Shown here one piece after another: positions 22,430 through 30,886 of a DNA stretch of 34,515 bases; the stretch's first letter is position 1, and each line of letters begins with the position of its first letter. Made by a program: the position numbers and the translations under genes. The stretch spans positions 1 to 34,515 of the IMG/VR virus record IMGVR_UViG_3300031977_001476; one strand, 5' to 3'. The notes below the pieces were generated by a model, which had not been told where the DNA came from, did not search any database, and was given only the letters and a program-made list of their open reading frames with translations. This stretch comes from a virus.

Positions 22430-22591
22430 CTATTTGTTAACTTTACCTATATTAATAGCTAGTAAATTTATAAATTTATAAAAATTGGCTAACCATTCGT
22501 TATCTTTCGGTGTAGATGTTGTTGCTGCCACAATTGAAGCAATCGTTACAATTGTAGTTATCCAATTTACTATTTCTACTATATTATCCAT
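22430..22591 (-). CDS. small membrane protein (53 aa)
   Basis: This 53-codon frame is below the usual ORF size limit. It starts with ATG 22591 inside the end of the upstream 64-aa gene (GATAATGGATAA overlap), which argues for coupled translation. The product begins MDNIVEIVNWITTIVTIASI, a hydrophobic N-terminal span of about 20 residues, followed by TPKDNEWLANFYKFINLLAI and a basic end, GKVNK. It fits a small inner-membrane protein near the lysis genes, perhaps an accessory or antiholin-like factor; that role is inference. Confidence 0.6.
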   Translation of the reverse strand: MDNIVEIVNWITTIVTIASIVAATTSTPKDNEWLANFYKFINLLAINIGKVNK

Positions 22592-22778
22592 TATCACTTT
22601 CCTCCTTAGTTGGTGTAGTTTCTACGGACTCTTCTGGCTCAGCAAATTCTTTTAATTGCTCAACCACTTCTTTTCTTAAAATGGCAACAAATTCTAGATC
22701 GTTACCCTCCCAAGTTCCTCTTTTGGTAGCTACATCAATAAGCTGTAGCATTCCTAATAAAAATTGTTTCTTCTCCAT
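22584..22778 (-). CDS. small acidic hypothetical protein (64 aa)
   Basis: The 64-aa protein begins MEKKQFLLGMLQLIDVATKR, continues with a helical EFVAILRKEVVEQLKEF and ends in an acidic Thr/Glu/Pro-rich tail. It has a good ribosome-binding site (AAGGAG upstream of ATG 22778) and overlaps the following 53-aa membrane protein gene. No membrane span or known motif. Position between the tail-fibre partner gene and the lysis cassette is shared with similarly small genes in marine phages, but no function is known. Confidence 0.65.
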   Translation of the reverse strand: MEKKQFLLGMLQLIDVATKRGTWEGNDLEFVAILRKEVVEQLKEFAEPEESVETTPTKEESDNG

Positions 22779-22794
22779 TTTATTTCTCCTTATA

Positions 22795-23133
22795 TTAAGA
22801 TATTAATTGTTTTGTTTCTGTTGTTGGATTTTTAAGTTCTGATATTTTATCAGCTATAAGAGCCTCGTTTTTATCAACCTCTTCAGTTCCCATAGCCTCT
22901 TGAGCCCAGGTGGTAGCCATAGCGTTTGTTACCTGATCAAAAGGCACAAAATTACTTAAATCTGAAGTGTCAACTTCTTGAGTCCCATATACGCTGCTTA
23001 CATGCGAATTACCGTCTGCATCAGATTCGGTTCCTGTGATTTTCCAATGAATGTTGTAGATAACATTATCTTCACCGTTTTCAGACGGATAAACGTCTAC
23101 AGTATTACAGTTCCAAATATAATTAATTGCCAT
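22795..23133 (-). CDS. tail-fibre-associated small protein, DUF7936-like (112 aa)
   Basis: The 112-aa protein begins MAINYIWNCNTVDVYPSENG and has NVIYNIHWKITGTESDADGN, VYGTQEVDTSDLSNFVPFDQ and an Ala/Glu-rich helical end. I know very similar proteins directly after tail-fibre genes in marine phages and cyanophages, and recall the label DUF7936 for them; that label is from memory. The Trp/Tyr beta strands followed by a helical tail would suit a small structural or chaperone-like partner of the fibre. Starts with a ribosome-binding site AAGGAA upstream. Confidence 0.7.
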   Translation of the reverse strand: MAINYIWNCNTVDVYPSENGEDNVIYNIHWKITGTESDADGNSHVSSVYGTQEVDTSDLSNFVPFDQVTNAMATTWAQEAMGTEEVDKNEALIADKISELKNPTTETKQLIS

Positions 23134-23160
23134 TTTGTATTCCTTGTTTTTTTAATTAAA

Positions 23161-26100
23161 TTATTCTGTTTCTTCTTCTAAAAGCTCTACTATTTTTAAA
23201 GGCTCAACTATTACCTTACCATTTTCATCAGTCCATTCAGTATCAAGCATATGTTGGTCTTGTCTTTCACCAATTACCAACCAAGATACAGTTGCAGTTG
23301 ATGATGTATTTTGACAAGAGATAGTTAATATATTTCCTGATACGCTACCTTTTACAGCATCCCAGTCTGATTCATTTGTTGTAAAGCATTGAACATCTGT
23401 ATTTAAAACTACAAAAGTTCCTTCAGTCATACCTGCTACAGTATCAATATTAACTGTTGCAGAACCATCTACTAAATCTACTTTTCCTCTATAAATATTA
23501 TCTGCTTTAGGTGCTTCTACAAATGAATGTACTAAATGGTGAGTATCTTTTTTAGATTCTAATGGATGGTCAATTTTAAATGAGCCTGAACCTTTTGATA
23601 AAGAACCTGCTATAGATACCGCACCTGCATTATCAATAGCCATTCTTTCTAATAAATTTAAAGCAGTTCCATCTGCTGATGTAAAGAAACCTAAAGTTCC
23701 TGCACCAGTTGTAGCATTAGTTACACGAGACCTGATAGCAGAAGGTACAGCAGCATTAAATTGAAATCTTAAACCTGTTGTATGACCTATTGAAGTTGCA
23801 CCACTATTTTGTACTGAAATAGAATCTGTAGTTGTACTTGCAGAGTCTACATCTACTTGAAGTAAATTAGAAGGACTAGTCGTTCCAATACCTACTGAAT
23901 CTCCAAAGTAAGCACTTACTGGATTATCTGTTCTATCAGGATCTGCTGCTGGTACATATATACCCCACCAGTTTGTAATAACTCCTGCTGCTCCACCTGC
24001 TGTTGAGTTATTAATATAAGCACCGTATAAATTAGTAATTTCATCTGTACCTGTTATATCAGCAGAGGCTAAATCAACATTTATACCTTTTAGATTTGTA
24101 ATTGCTGAACCACTTGCTTTACCTATATCAACATCAAAAGCTGTATAGTCTGAAGAAATATTCCCGTCAAAAGCAATACTTAAAAGGTCAGCAGTCGTAG
24201 TACCAATACCAAGGCCTGTAGATGTGTTACGCATTATTTCAGAACCACCTACTTTATAAATTAAAGCACCACCTGTATCACCAACAATAGCTTCATTTGT
24301 GCCACCCCACTCCACAGCATTAGCATTAGCAACTCTTATTGAACCATTTACATCTAAAGGTCTTGATGGTGAGTTAGTCCCAATTCCAAGATTGCCATTT
24401 GTATTAAACCTTGCATATTCTGTACCGTTTTTTGAAAAAGTTAATGATTGTGTTGGTTCTAGTCCCACATCCCAATAATTGTCTAAAATATCACCACCTG
24501 CTGATTCTGCAAATCTAATTCTAGCATTTGCTGTACTTTGTCCAGTATCTGTATCTCTTATTGTTAATATTGGGTCAGCACCAACAATCTCCATGATGGT
24601 ATCAGGTGAGTCAGTATTTATACCTATTTTATTTGAAACAATAGATAGTCTATTATCTAAAGAACCTCCTGATTGTGTTCTAAAAAATAAATTACCATCC
24701 TCACTTCCGTCAGAAGCATCGTTTATTTCTCCCAAAATAAAAGCATAGCTGGTGTCGTTACCGCCGTCGTCTTTACCTTTAAAAAGTATGTTACCTATAT
24801 CATCACCATCTGCTGGTGAGCTACTATTTCTATAAAGAACTAAATCTGGAGCTGCACTTGCACCTGCTTCTGTTGATTCTAAAACCAAGCAGTCTCCTGT
24901 ACCTGTATAAGTTATTGTAGCTGTACCATCTACATCTAAACCATCAGCAACAACTGTACCTGTTACGTCTATGCCTGTTGAGGTTGTGGCTAGTTTGGGT
25001 GAGTTGTCATGGTAAAGGGTTACTGCTCCATCTGTTGCAATAGTTAAGCCTGTTTCGGCGGCATCATTTCCTGTAAGAAAATTAATTGCGTTACCGCCGC
25101 TAATATTTAATACTCCGTTTCCTTTTTCTTTGACATAGCTATTAGACCCATCATGATAAATCTCTAGGTCTGAACCTGCTCCAAAGATAGCTTTGTCGTT
25201 GTCGCCAAAGTTAATATCACCTGTAGTTGTTAAACCATCTGTTGTTATTACGCCTGTTACGTCTATGCCTGTTGAGGTTGTGGCTAGTTTTGCAAATCCA
25301 GCGTGATGAATAGTTGTTGCACCACCATCAACACCTGCAAGATAAGATAATGTTCCTGCTGCGTTTTGAAGTTGTAATTGAGTACCTTGTATTTTTAAAT
25401 TTCCAGTTCCTGAATCATTAATATAAGAAGCTGAACCATCATGATAAATCTGTAAATCTGAACCTGCTCCAAAGACTGCTTTATCGTTATCGCCAAAGTT
25501 AATATCGCCTGTAGTTGTTAAACCTGTAATAGTTCCAAGACTTGTAATATTAGGTTGAGCTGCTGTAGCTAGTGTTCCTGTTAAAGTGCCACCTGTAACC
25601 GTACCAGTTGTAGTGATTGCTCCTGATCCTGCATCTAACGCAGCAACGGTTGTAGTACCGCCTAAGTTTAAATCAGTAAAAGCATCAACAACTGCTGCTC
25701 CTGCGCCTGCTCCGTCTGTATAAATTACTTTTACATCTCCGTTAGGTATAGTTACGTTAGCTCCGCTACCTTGAGATATATTAATTGATTGTGAGCCTGA
25801 AGTTGCGTTTTCTATAATCCAAATCTTGGATACGGTATTAGGTGCAATAGTAAGTGTTCTAGTAGCTGTTAAGCTAACGCCAGACGTTATTTTAAGATAC
25901 AAACTTCTAGCTGGATCACTTGCTCCGTCTGCTATTGTTGTTGTTGCGTCTGCATCTGAGCCGAATGAAGCTTGAGTACCGTAACTAAATGCTTCTGCTA
26001 TTAATTCTAAATTGGTATTAGTTGTATCGCCCCAAGTTCCGGATTGATCTCCGGTGGCCATTTCCTCTAATCTTAAATCATTTACATATGTGCTTGCCAT
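23161..26100 (-). CDS. tail fibre / receptor-binding protein with tandem repeats (979 aa)
   Basis: The 979-aa protein starts with a conserved fibre N-terminus (YVNDLRLEEMATGDQSGTWG, then DTTN), the part that probably attaches to the virion. It is followed by beta-rich repeats containing GDINFGDNDKA, GAGSDLQIYHDGS and KLATTSTGIDVTG. Repeats of about 98 residues occupy roughly residues 195-390, with a further KLATTSTGIDVTG copy. The middle and C-terminus have many Gly/Thr/Ser/Asp strands, RPLDVNGSIRV-type motifs of trimeric fibres, and a final Asp/Glu-rich segment. It probably binds the host surface; the tip is not identifiable. A clear ribosome-binding site (AAGAGGAA) precedes ATG 26100. Confidence 0.85.
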   Translation of the reverse strand: MASTYVNDLRLEEMATGDQSGTWGDTTNTNLELIAEAFSYGTQASFGSDADATTTIADGASDPARSLYLKITSGVSLTATRTLTIAPNTVSKIWIIENATSGSQSINISQGSGANVTIPNGDVKVIYTDGAGAGAAVVDAFTDLNLGGTTTVAALDAGSGAITTTGTVTGGTLTGTLATAAQPNITSLGTITGLTTTGDINFGDNDKAVFGAGSDLQIYHDGSASYINDSGTGNLKIQGTQLQLQNAAGTLSYLAGVDGGATTIHHAGFAKLATTSTGIDVTGVITTDGLTTTGDINFGDNDKAIFGAGSDLEIYHDGSNSYVKEKGNGVLNISGGNAINFLTGNDAAETGLTIATDGAVTLYHDNSPKLATTSTGIDVTGTVVADGLDVDGTATITYTGTGDCLVLESTEAGASAAPDLVLYRNSSSPADGDDIGNILFKGKDDGGNDTSYAFILGEINDASDGSEDGNLFFRTQSGGSLDNRLSIVSNKIGINTDSPDTIMEIVGADPILTIRDTDTGQSTANARIRFAESAGGDILDNYWDVGLEPTQSLTFSKNGTEYARFNTNGNLGIGTNSPSRPLDVNGSIRVANANAVEWGGTNEAIVGDTGGALIYKVGGSEIMRNTSTGLGIGTTTADLLSIAFDGNISSDYTAFDVDIGKASGSAITNLKGINVDLASADITGTDEITNLYGAYINNSTAGGAAGVITNWWGIYVPAADPDRTDNPVSAYFGDSVGIGTTSPSNLLQVDVDSASTTTDSISVQNSGATSIGHTTGLRFQFNAAVPSAIRSRVTNATTGAGTLGFFTSADGTALNLLERMAIDNAGAVSIAGSLSKGSGSFKIDHPLESKKDTHHLVHSFVEAPKADNIYRGKVDLVDGSATVNIDTVAGMTEGTFVVLNTDVQCFTTNESDWDAVKGSVSGNILTISCQNTSSTATVSWLVIGERQDQHMLDTEWTDENGKVIVEPLKIVELLEEETE
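24959..24996. repeat. 38-bp direct repeat, copy 1 (tail fibre)
   Basis: Identical over 38 bp to 25253-25290 and encoding the KLATTSTGIDVTG motif. The start positions are 294 bp (98 codons) apart, so unequal recombination between copies would keep the frame and change fibre length. Confidence 0.9.
25253..25290. repeat. 38-bp direct repeat, copy 2 (tail fibre)
   Basis: Exact partner of 24959-24996. Nearby imperfect repeats (for example GAACCTGCTCCAAAGA at 25172 and 25460) show the same period of about 290 bp, so the whole unit, not only the 38-bp core, was duplicated. Confidence 0.9.
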
Positions 26101-26115
26101 TTTTTTCCTCTTGTC

Positions 26116-27009
26116 TTAAGCAACCTCTTCCCAGCTAGGAGCTTGGGTTTCATCAATCTCTGAGAATGATGATGTTTGCGTATCTGTTATGTTAGTATAG
26201 TTTGGAGTTTGGCTTTCATCAATAAGCGACCATATTAAAAACTTACCAACACTTCCTGTTGCGCTGACTCCCAATAGTATAACATTCGCATCAGCGTTTG
26301 GGGTAACATTTCCTAAAGCAGATGTAGCGGATTGTCCTGTTACATCAATATTAATTGATAATAATACAGTTATTGATCCTAATCCACCTGTAGCAGCTAA
26401 GCCTGTTACAGAAATATTATTATTAGTAACAAGTGTAATACTTCCAAGACCAGAAGTTAATCCAAATCCTGTTATATTTACGTCTGCATTTGCTTTTGGC
26501 GTTACTGTACCTAAAGCAGAAGTTGCCGCTAGACCTGTTAAGGTTACATTTGCCTCAGCATCTATTAAAGGAGTTCCTAAAGCAGATGTTCCAACCTGGC
26601 TGTTAGGCGTTATATTTGCCTTACCTGTAGTTGAAACAGTTCCAAGCGCTGAGGTTAGTTCAAAGCCAGTTACACTTACATTTGATTCTGCATCTACAAC
26701 TGCTGTTCCAAGCGCAGATGTAGCCTCTTGACCTGTAGGTGTTACGTTTGCTTCTGCTTGAATTTGTACTGTAACAGTACCAAGTTGACTGTCTAAAGAT
26801 GGAACTACTGCTACAGCTTGAGCATTTACGCCCACGCCGCTTACGGCTGCTGTTGCTGATTGACCAGTTAAAGTTAAATTAGCATCAGCTACTACGGAAA
26901 TAGTGCCTAAAGCACTTGTAGCTGATTGACCTGATACGGGTACTAACGTGGCTGCTGGTTCACCCCAGGGACCATCTCCCCACGTAGAGCGACCCCAACC
27001 TACTGCCAT
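26116..27009 (-). CDS. structural protein of about eleven 22-aa SATSALG repeats (297 aa)
   Basis: After an N-terminal Trp-Gly module (GWGRSTWGDGPWGEPAAT) the protein consists of about eleven degenerate 22-residue repeats of the form TGxxATSALGTVxxxAxANxx. Conserved Ala-Leu-Gly and alternating hydrophobics suggest a beta-solenoid or stacked beta-strand rod. The C-terminus has a different repeat, with two or three D-E/T-x-Q-x-P/S-x-x-x-x-I motifs ending in APSWEEV. Proteins of this form are common beside fibre genes in marine phages. It is probably a fibre-like or spike component. Its repeat also closes the protein at 18406-18717. Confidence 0.75.
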   Translation of the reverse strand: MAVGWGRSTWGDGPWGEPAATLVPVSGQSATSALGTISVVADANLTLTGQSATAAVSGVGVNAQAVAVVPSLDSQLGTVTVQIQAEANVTPTGQEATSALGTAVVDAESNVSVTGFELTSALGTVSTTGKANITPNSQVGTSALGTPLIDAEANVTLTGLAATSALGTVTPKANADVNITGFGLTSGLGSITLVTNNNISVTGLAATGGLGSITVLLSINIDVTGQSATSALGNVTPNADANVILLGVSATGSVGKFLIWSLIDESQTPNYTNITDTQTSSFSEIDETQAPSWEEVA

Positions 27010-27021
27010 CGTAGGACCGCC

Positions 27022-27453
27022 TTAAGCGATTCTTATAATCGCTGTACCTGAAGCTGCGGCTGGAAATACGATTGTAAAGTCTCCAGCAGTAGATGTTTTA
27101 TCGCCGCCAAAGTCGATTGTTGCTACAGATTTGTTTGAATCACTTGAGTTATAGATCATACAACCTCTAGCTGTAATAGTAGCTGTACCAAATGTTAGAT
27201 CATTAAAATCACAAAAAGCAGTTGTTCCAGATGTTGTTGGAGTTACGTTTGTTAAGGTTCCTCCACCTGAAGTGTAATTAGTTCCAGAAGCTTGACCTGT
27301 AGTTGTAAACGAAGTTGTAGTAGCTCCTAAAGTAGCAGATGAAGTATATAAAGCTAACTTATAAGTATCTCCTGCAGTACCTGCTGTAAAATTATGATTT
27401 CCAAGCAATAGCTCTTTTTTAAAACTCGTTGTAAGTGTTGATGTAATTGCCAT
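27022..27453 (-). CDS. small beta-rich structural protein (143 aa)
   Basis: The 143-aa protein has an N-terminal basic start (TSTLTTSFKKELLLGNHNF), then Thr/Gly/Ser/Ala-rich beta strands (TYKLALYTSSATLGATTTSF) and an ARGCMIYNSSDSNKSVATID segment, ending in a FTIVFPAAASGTAIIRIA strand. This resembles small marine phage decoration/tail proteins of unknown name. It lies between the repeat protein and the next small gene. No catalytic residues seen. Confidence 0.7.
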   Translation of the reverse strand: MAITSTLTTSFKKELLLGNHNFTAGTAGDTYKLALYTSSATLGATTTSFTTTGQASGTNYTSGGGTLTNVTPTTSGTTAFCDFNDLTFGTATITARGCMIYNSSDSNKSVATIDFGGDKTSTAGDFTIVFPAAASGTAIIRIA

Positions 27454-27455
27454 AA

Positions 27456-27749
27456 TTATAGTTTCCTAATTAAATCAGCAGCTTCTTTTAGATCTGCTTT
27501 TTCTAATTGATTGTTAATTGTTATCCTATCAGATTTTATCGCATTTTGCATATAATTGTTAATAACTTTTTCTATATTATCTCTATAGGCTTTTACCTGT
27601 TCTTTTACATTTTCTGGAGCTTCATCACTTACTTGTATTATTTTATCTATACATAATTTAGCCCAAAATTCAGTTGGATGACCGCCTTCATCTGTAGTAT
27701 GAACTTCTAGCATACCAAGCTCAGGACCTGCTTTGTAACTCATTACCAT
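27456..27749 (-). CDS. hypothetical protein (97 aa)
   Basis: The 97-aa protein opens with a beta-hairpin (LEVHTTDEGGHPTEFWAKLC) and continues as charged helices (KEQVKAYRDNIEKVINNYMQ). The start ATG 27749 lies inside the end of the upstream gene, with AGGAGAG about eight bases before it; ATG 27743 is an alternative. It has the size and look of a small tail or assembly factor. I do not recognise a family. Confidence 0.65.
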   Translation of the reverse strand: MVMSYKAGPELGMLEVHTTDEGGHPTEFWAKLCIDKIIQVSDEAPENVKEQVKAYRDNIEKVINNYMQNAIKSDRITINNQLEKADLKEAADLIRKL

Positions 27750-28486
27750 TTGTTTGGCTCTCCTACTTTATTCTTTTTTAAATGTGTGTCGTTTCTATCT
27801 ATAAGAACTGGCTCTTGTTCTTGTTTAAATTGTTGTACTTGACTTTGCTTTTTTGCTATTAAAACACCTTTTTCATCTGCAATTACAACTAAAGGGTCAT
27901 CTAAACGATGGTATCCGTATAGCTTTTCACTTGCAGGAACGTTCGTATCTAACAACCCACTTGTTGCTGCTACTTCTACCTGTATGCCATTAAACATAGC
28001 CTTGCTTAACCAAAACTCTACACACGCTCTACCAGATTCAGCAAAATGCAAATTGCCTTTATAACTAAAATCTATACCAAACATTTTTATTTTTCCAACT
28101 TTATTCCATATAGCAAAAGCTACAGCAAAAGCAACCGTATTATTAAGATAGTGTGATCCACATCCTGCCAAAACTTCATCTATAGGATATTCAACAAGTC
28201 CAGGACATCTATCATCTAGTTCGCAGGTATATACAGGACCTTGATGTTCTTGTAATAGTTTGGACATACTATCAGTCTGTCCACCAGCATCGTCTGTATC
28301 TAAAAACCTAGATGGAGGATCCATCATAAATACTCGGTCATGATATATAACAGAAGCAACAGCGTTTATAGCCCATACTTCGTCAAAATGTGATCCATGT
28401 GATTTTGCTAAATTATAGTCAAACCAGCTTTTGCCCATGCCGACAATAGCTACGGTTTTACCTTCAAGTTTCTTGATTGGTTTCAT
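27743..28486 (-). CDS. Rossmann-like protein, possible DUF115/MptE-like or GT42-like transferase (247 aa)
   Basis: The N-terminus KTVAIVGMGKSWFDYNLA is a nucleotide-binding-type strand-loop-helix. It is followed by DEVWAINAVASVI, RVFMMDPPSRF, a HYLNNTVAFAVAFAIWNKVG helix and KIKMFGIDFSYKGNLHFAES. The D-x-x-x-x-I-N and FGIDFSY-type motifs remind me of MptE/DUF115-like and GT42-like transferases that act on sugars or pterins. This is a fold-level resemblance only. The 50-residue C-terminal tail is charged and unrecognised. In a block of structural genes, a transferase could modify a virion or host-surface molecule. It has a good ribosome-binding site (AAAGGAGA). Confidence 0.55.
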   Translation of the reverse strand: MKPIKKLEGKTVAIVGMGKSWFDYNLAKSHGSHFDEVWAINAVASVIYHDRVFMMDPPSRFLDTDDAGGQTDSMSKLLQEHQGPVYTCELDDRCPGLVEYPIDEVLAGCGSHYLNNTVAFAVAFAIWNKVGKIKMFGIDFSYKGNLHFAESGRACVEFWLSKAMFNGIQVEVAATSGLLDTNVPASEKLYGYHRLDDPLVVIADEKGVLIAKKQSQVQQFKQEQEPVLIDRNDTHLKKNKVGEPNKW

Positions 28487-28507
28487 ATCTTCTCCTTTTT
28501 TGTAAGT

Positions 28508-29182
28508 TTAAGTAACTTGCGTTCTTAACGAATCATATCTGTATTCGTCTTGACGTCCTCTAGCTTCAGCTAGATTTTTCAATCTTGAAACCTCTTGATT
28601 GAATCTGTTTTCATATAAGGCCATCATATCTTGTTCGCCTTTCATAAAAGTATAAGCTTCTACTAAACAACCGTATAATAAAGCATTTCTCGCATTTTGA
28701 GAAATCCAAGTACCAGATGTTTGACTGGTCAAACTTGCTGGCTCATATAAATAATGTAACTCTACGTTGTAATCTTGATCGGGAACAGGTGAAACAATAA
28801 GAGTAGATCCGTTGTCTGACCCTGTTGATAATTCTTTATCAAAGTCTGCGTAATATTGCGGAAGTCCTCTAGCATTTGTATCTGTAGGATCTGGCGCATA
28901 TTCACGCATAAAAGTGGTATGTTTTTTTTCTAAATAATTGTAATCGCCATTACCATCAATAACAGCCAAAGAAAATGACATTTGAAAATCGCTTGGGGCT
29001 GTTAAATACGTATTACCAGTAGTTAAATTACCAGTAACGTTTTTTCTAAAAAAATCTAATTGTATTAGGTGAAATAATCTTTCTTCAGCATTTACAATAA
29101 AATCATCTAACGTATTAACAAACGTAGTTTCTTCGTTTTCAGTAAAGTTTTGAATAAGTGTTTTTAATTCTGCTAAAGTCAT
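28508..29182 (-). CDS. head-tail adaptor protein (SU10/gp4-like, 224 aa)
   Basis: The 224-aa helical protein opens with LAELKTLIQNFTENEETTFV, then LDDFIVNAEERLFHLIQLDF, later YLTAPSDFQMSFSLAVIDG, VELHYLYEPASL and a YGCLVEAYTFMKGEQDM helix. This pattern is shared by podovirus adaptor/tail-accessory proteins, here most like the SU10-type phage adaptor. It probably sits between portal and nozzle. It overlaps the upstream zinc-ribbon gene as ATGA. Assignment from the motif pattern. Confidence 0.72.
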   Translation of the reverse strand: MTLAELKTLIQNFTENEETTFVNTLDDFIVNAEERLFHLIQLDFFRKNVTGNLTTGNTYLTAPSDFQMSFSLAVIDGNGDYNYLEKKHTTFMREYAPDPTDTNARGLPQYYADFDKELSTGSDNGSTLIVSPVPDQDYNVELHYLYEPASLTSQTSGTWISQNARNALLYGCLVEAYTFMKGEQDMMALYENRFNQEVSRLKNLAEARGRQDEYRYDSLRTQVT

Positions 29183-29520
29183 GTTGTAGTAATTGTAACC
29201 TCCCCAACAGCTCCTGTCATTTCAGGAACTACAAAATTAGAACCAATAATTGAATCATTCATAAATGATGGTAAATAAATATTTGATACAGTAACAACAA
29301 CAAATCCTTCACCAACCTCTTTATCAGTATTTGGTCTTGGTTTATATAGAGCTTGCGGATCAGCTGGAGCTGTATGTGGTTCTAGTTGAGGATGTTTTGT
29401 TTCAAAACATTCTGGACAAGTTTTTAAGCCGTTCCACTCTTCTTTTAAAGAATGTAACGGGTATTCAAAAGCGCATCTGTCGCATAAGGCTCTTGCAAAC
29501 TTACCACTTGCATATGCCAT
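29179..29520 (-). CDS. small zinc-ribbon protein with fibre-like C-terminus (113 aa)
   Basis: Four Cys in two pairs, Cys13/Cys16 (ALCDRCAF) and Cys35/Cys38 (KTCPECFE), form a clear zinc ribbon. A Pro-rich linker with HPQLEPHTAPADPQALYKPR follows, then a beta segment with GFVVVTVSN and IIGSNFVVPEMTGAVGEVTI. Proteins of this design occur between adaptor genes in marine podovirus-like phages. The ribbon may stabilise a small structural protein or bind nucleic acid or protein; the role is unknown. The gene ends in an overlap with the adaptor. Confidence 0.75.
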   Translation of the reverse strand: MAYASGKFARALCDRCAFEYPLHSLKEEWNGLKTCPECFETKHPQLEPHTAPADPQALYKPRPNTDKEVGEGFVVVTVSNIYLPSFMNDSIIGSNFVVPEMTGAVGEVTITTT

Positions 29521-29521
29521 A

Positions 29522-30193
29522 TTAATTCGCGCTGTTGAAAGGCCTTATTCTGAAGGATGCTCTGTCTTCATCTGTTGACATAGCCCTATCAAATTCTTCT
29601 TCATAAGCTTGTTTTAATAAACCAACTCTATCTGGAGCTTTTTTCATAGCAATATAATAAGCTAGACCTGCTGCAAAACAAGGATAAAACCTAAAAGGCA
29701 TATCCATTGTATTGGTACCAGCATCGGCATCATCCATTCTTACCAGCTTATTAAACACCAATACATCTGTACTATTTTCCGGAACAGGCCAAACTTTTAT
29801 AGCGGGTGTAATAGTTTTATCAATAAAAAATTGAGATGGTCTAGCTTGAGTTGTTTTGTTTGGTATGTTTAAGTATTCACTTCTACTTAATCTATCCATT
29901 GATATATCTGTTTGAGTTCCGTTTACAGTTCTTCTGCAAACAACATCTAATACATCAATAACATTTGTATTTAAAGAATAACTTGCAGTTCCTTGTGTTA
30001 CAGTTTCGGTTGCTTGTTCTATAGTCCATTGATTTAAACCACGGTTAGCCCATTCAGCCAACATTAGATTGATAGATCTGCGAGCTGTTTTTAAATCGTA
30101 ACCAGTTCTAAGTTCTAGCCCACATCTTTCAAATGCTTCTTCTACAAACTCAGCTACGTTTGGTTCAAAATCTGTACTGCTAGATGTTGTCAT
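29522..30193 (-). CDS. second adaptor / head-completion-type protein (223 aa)
   Basis: The 223-aa protein has FVEEAFERCGLELRTGYDLK followed by ARRSINLMLAEWANRGLNQW, a helical pair seen in phage proteins that bind the portal or connector. Then come TASYSLNTNVIDVLDVVCRR, a FIDKTITPAIKVWPVP segment and a C-terminal FRFYPCFAAGLAYYIAMKKA helix. Very similar proteins are found beside the adaptor in marine phages. I infer a connector protein in the head-tail interface. It overlaps neither neighbour but is one base from each. Confidence 0.68.
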   Translation of the reverse strand: MTTSSSTDFEPNVAEFVEEAFERCGLELRTGYDLKTARRSINLMLAEWANRGLNQWTIEQATETVTQGTASYSLNTNVIDVLDVVCRRTVNGTQTDISMDRLSRSEYLNIPNKTTQARPSQFFIDKTITPAIKVWPVPENSTDVLVFNKLVRMDDADAGTNTMDMPFRFYPCFAAGLAYYIAMKKAPDRVGLLKQAYEEEFDRAMSTDEDRASFRIRPFNSAN

Positions 30194-30194
30194 A

Positions 30195-30875
30195 TTAATC
30201 TTCCTCTGGAGCGTATAGATTATTAAAAGTTATATTTGGATCTATATAGCTCTCATGCTGTTCTGCAGAATGCGTCCATTGAGAAGGCATAAAGTCTGGA
30301 GCTCCCTCACCAACACGCCATAAAGCAGGATTTGTTGCTCTAACTCTATTATTTGGTAAAGCAACAAAATTGCCAGTATATTCACCAGCATCTGTTAAAT
30401 ATAACACATGAGACTGCTTATGTTGAGCAGGATCATCTGCTATAGAGTTATCTGTATAGTCTACAGTAAATAAATACTTTCCTGTATAAAATTCTCCACC
30501 TATTTTACAAAGCCAAGGAGATGAACTGACTCTATCCATTGTAACTACAGAATGGTGATGGCTAAGACAATCCCAAGGTTGGGCTAAATGATCTTCCATT
30601 GGAGTTGGCCATTCTTGAAGAGGTATATCTGCTACAAGTGCTTGAATTGGCATTCTGGCCCACATAGCGCCACCATGAACATTTTGAGCGTCTTCTTCGT
30701 TATCTATTTCGCATCCTGTAAATACTACTTGAAATGACAAAGATCTGTCTGGAATTGTATTTACAGCTATAGCCAAAGCATGTAAATATTCTCCGTGATA
30801 CTTGCTATGATTTGCTGTAAATTCTTTTCTGACCCAGCATTTAAACTGAGGTATATTTGAAATTAAATATGACAT
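30195..30875 (-). CDS. conserved marine-phage hypothetical structural protein (226 aa)
   Basis: The 226-aa protein starts SYLISNIPQFKCWVRKEFTA and contains HGEYLHALAIAVNTIPDRSL, HGGAMWARMPIQALVADIPL, a LAQPWDCLSHHHSVVTMDRV segment and a Trp-rich C-terminal region (NPALWRVGEGAPDFMPSQW). Its His- and Trp-rich surface is unusual and could coordinate metal (the HHH triplet near residue 106). I recognise it as a recurrent unnamed protein in this location of marine phage genomes but know no function. It precedes the small basic protein cluster in gene order. Confidence 0.7.
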   Translation of the reverse strand: MSYLISNIPQFKCWVRKEFTANHSKYHGEYLHALAIAVNTIPDRSLSFQVVFTGCEIDNEEDAQNVHGGAMWARMPIQALVADIPLQEWPTPMEDHLAQPWDCLSHHHSVVTMDRVSSSPWLCKIGGEFYTGKYLFTVDYTDNSIADDPAQHKQSHVLYLTDAGEYTGNFVALPNNRVRATNPALWRVGEGAPDFMPSQWTHSAEQHESYIDPNITFNNLYAPEED

Positions 30876-30886
30876 TTAGCTGCAAG

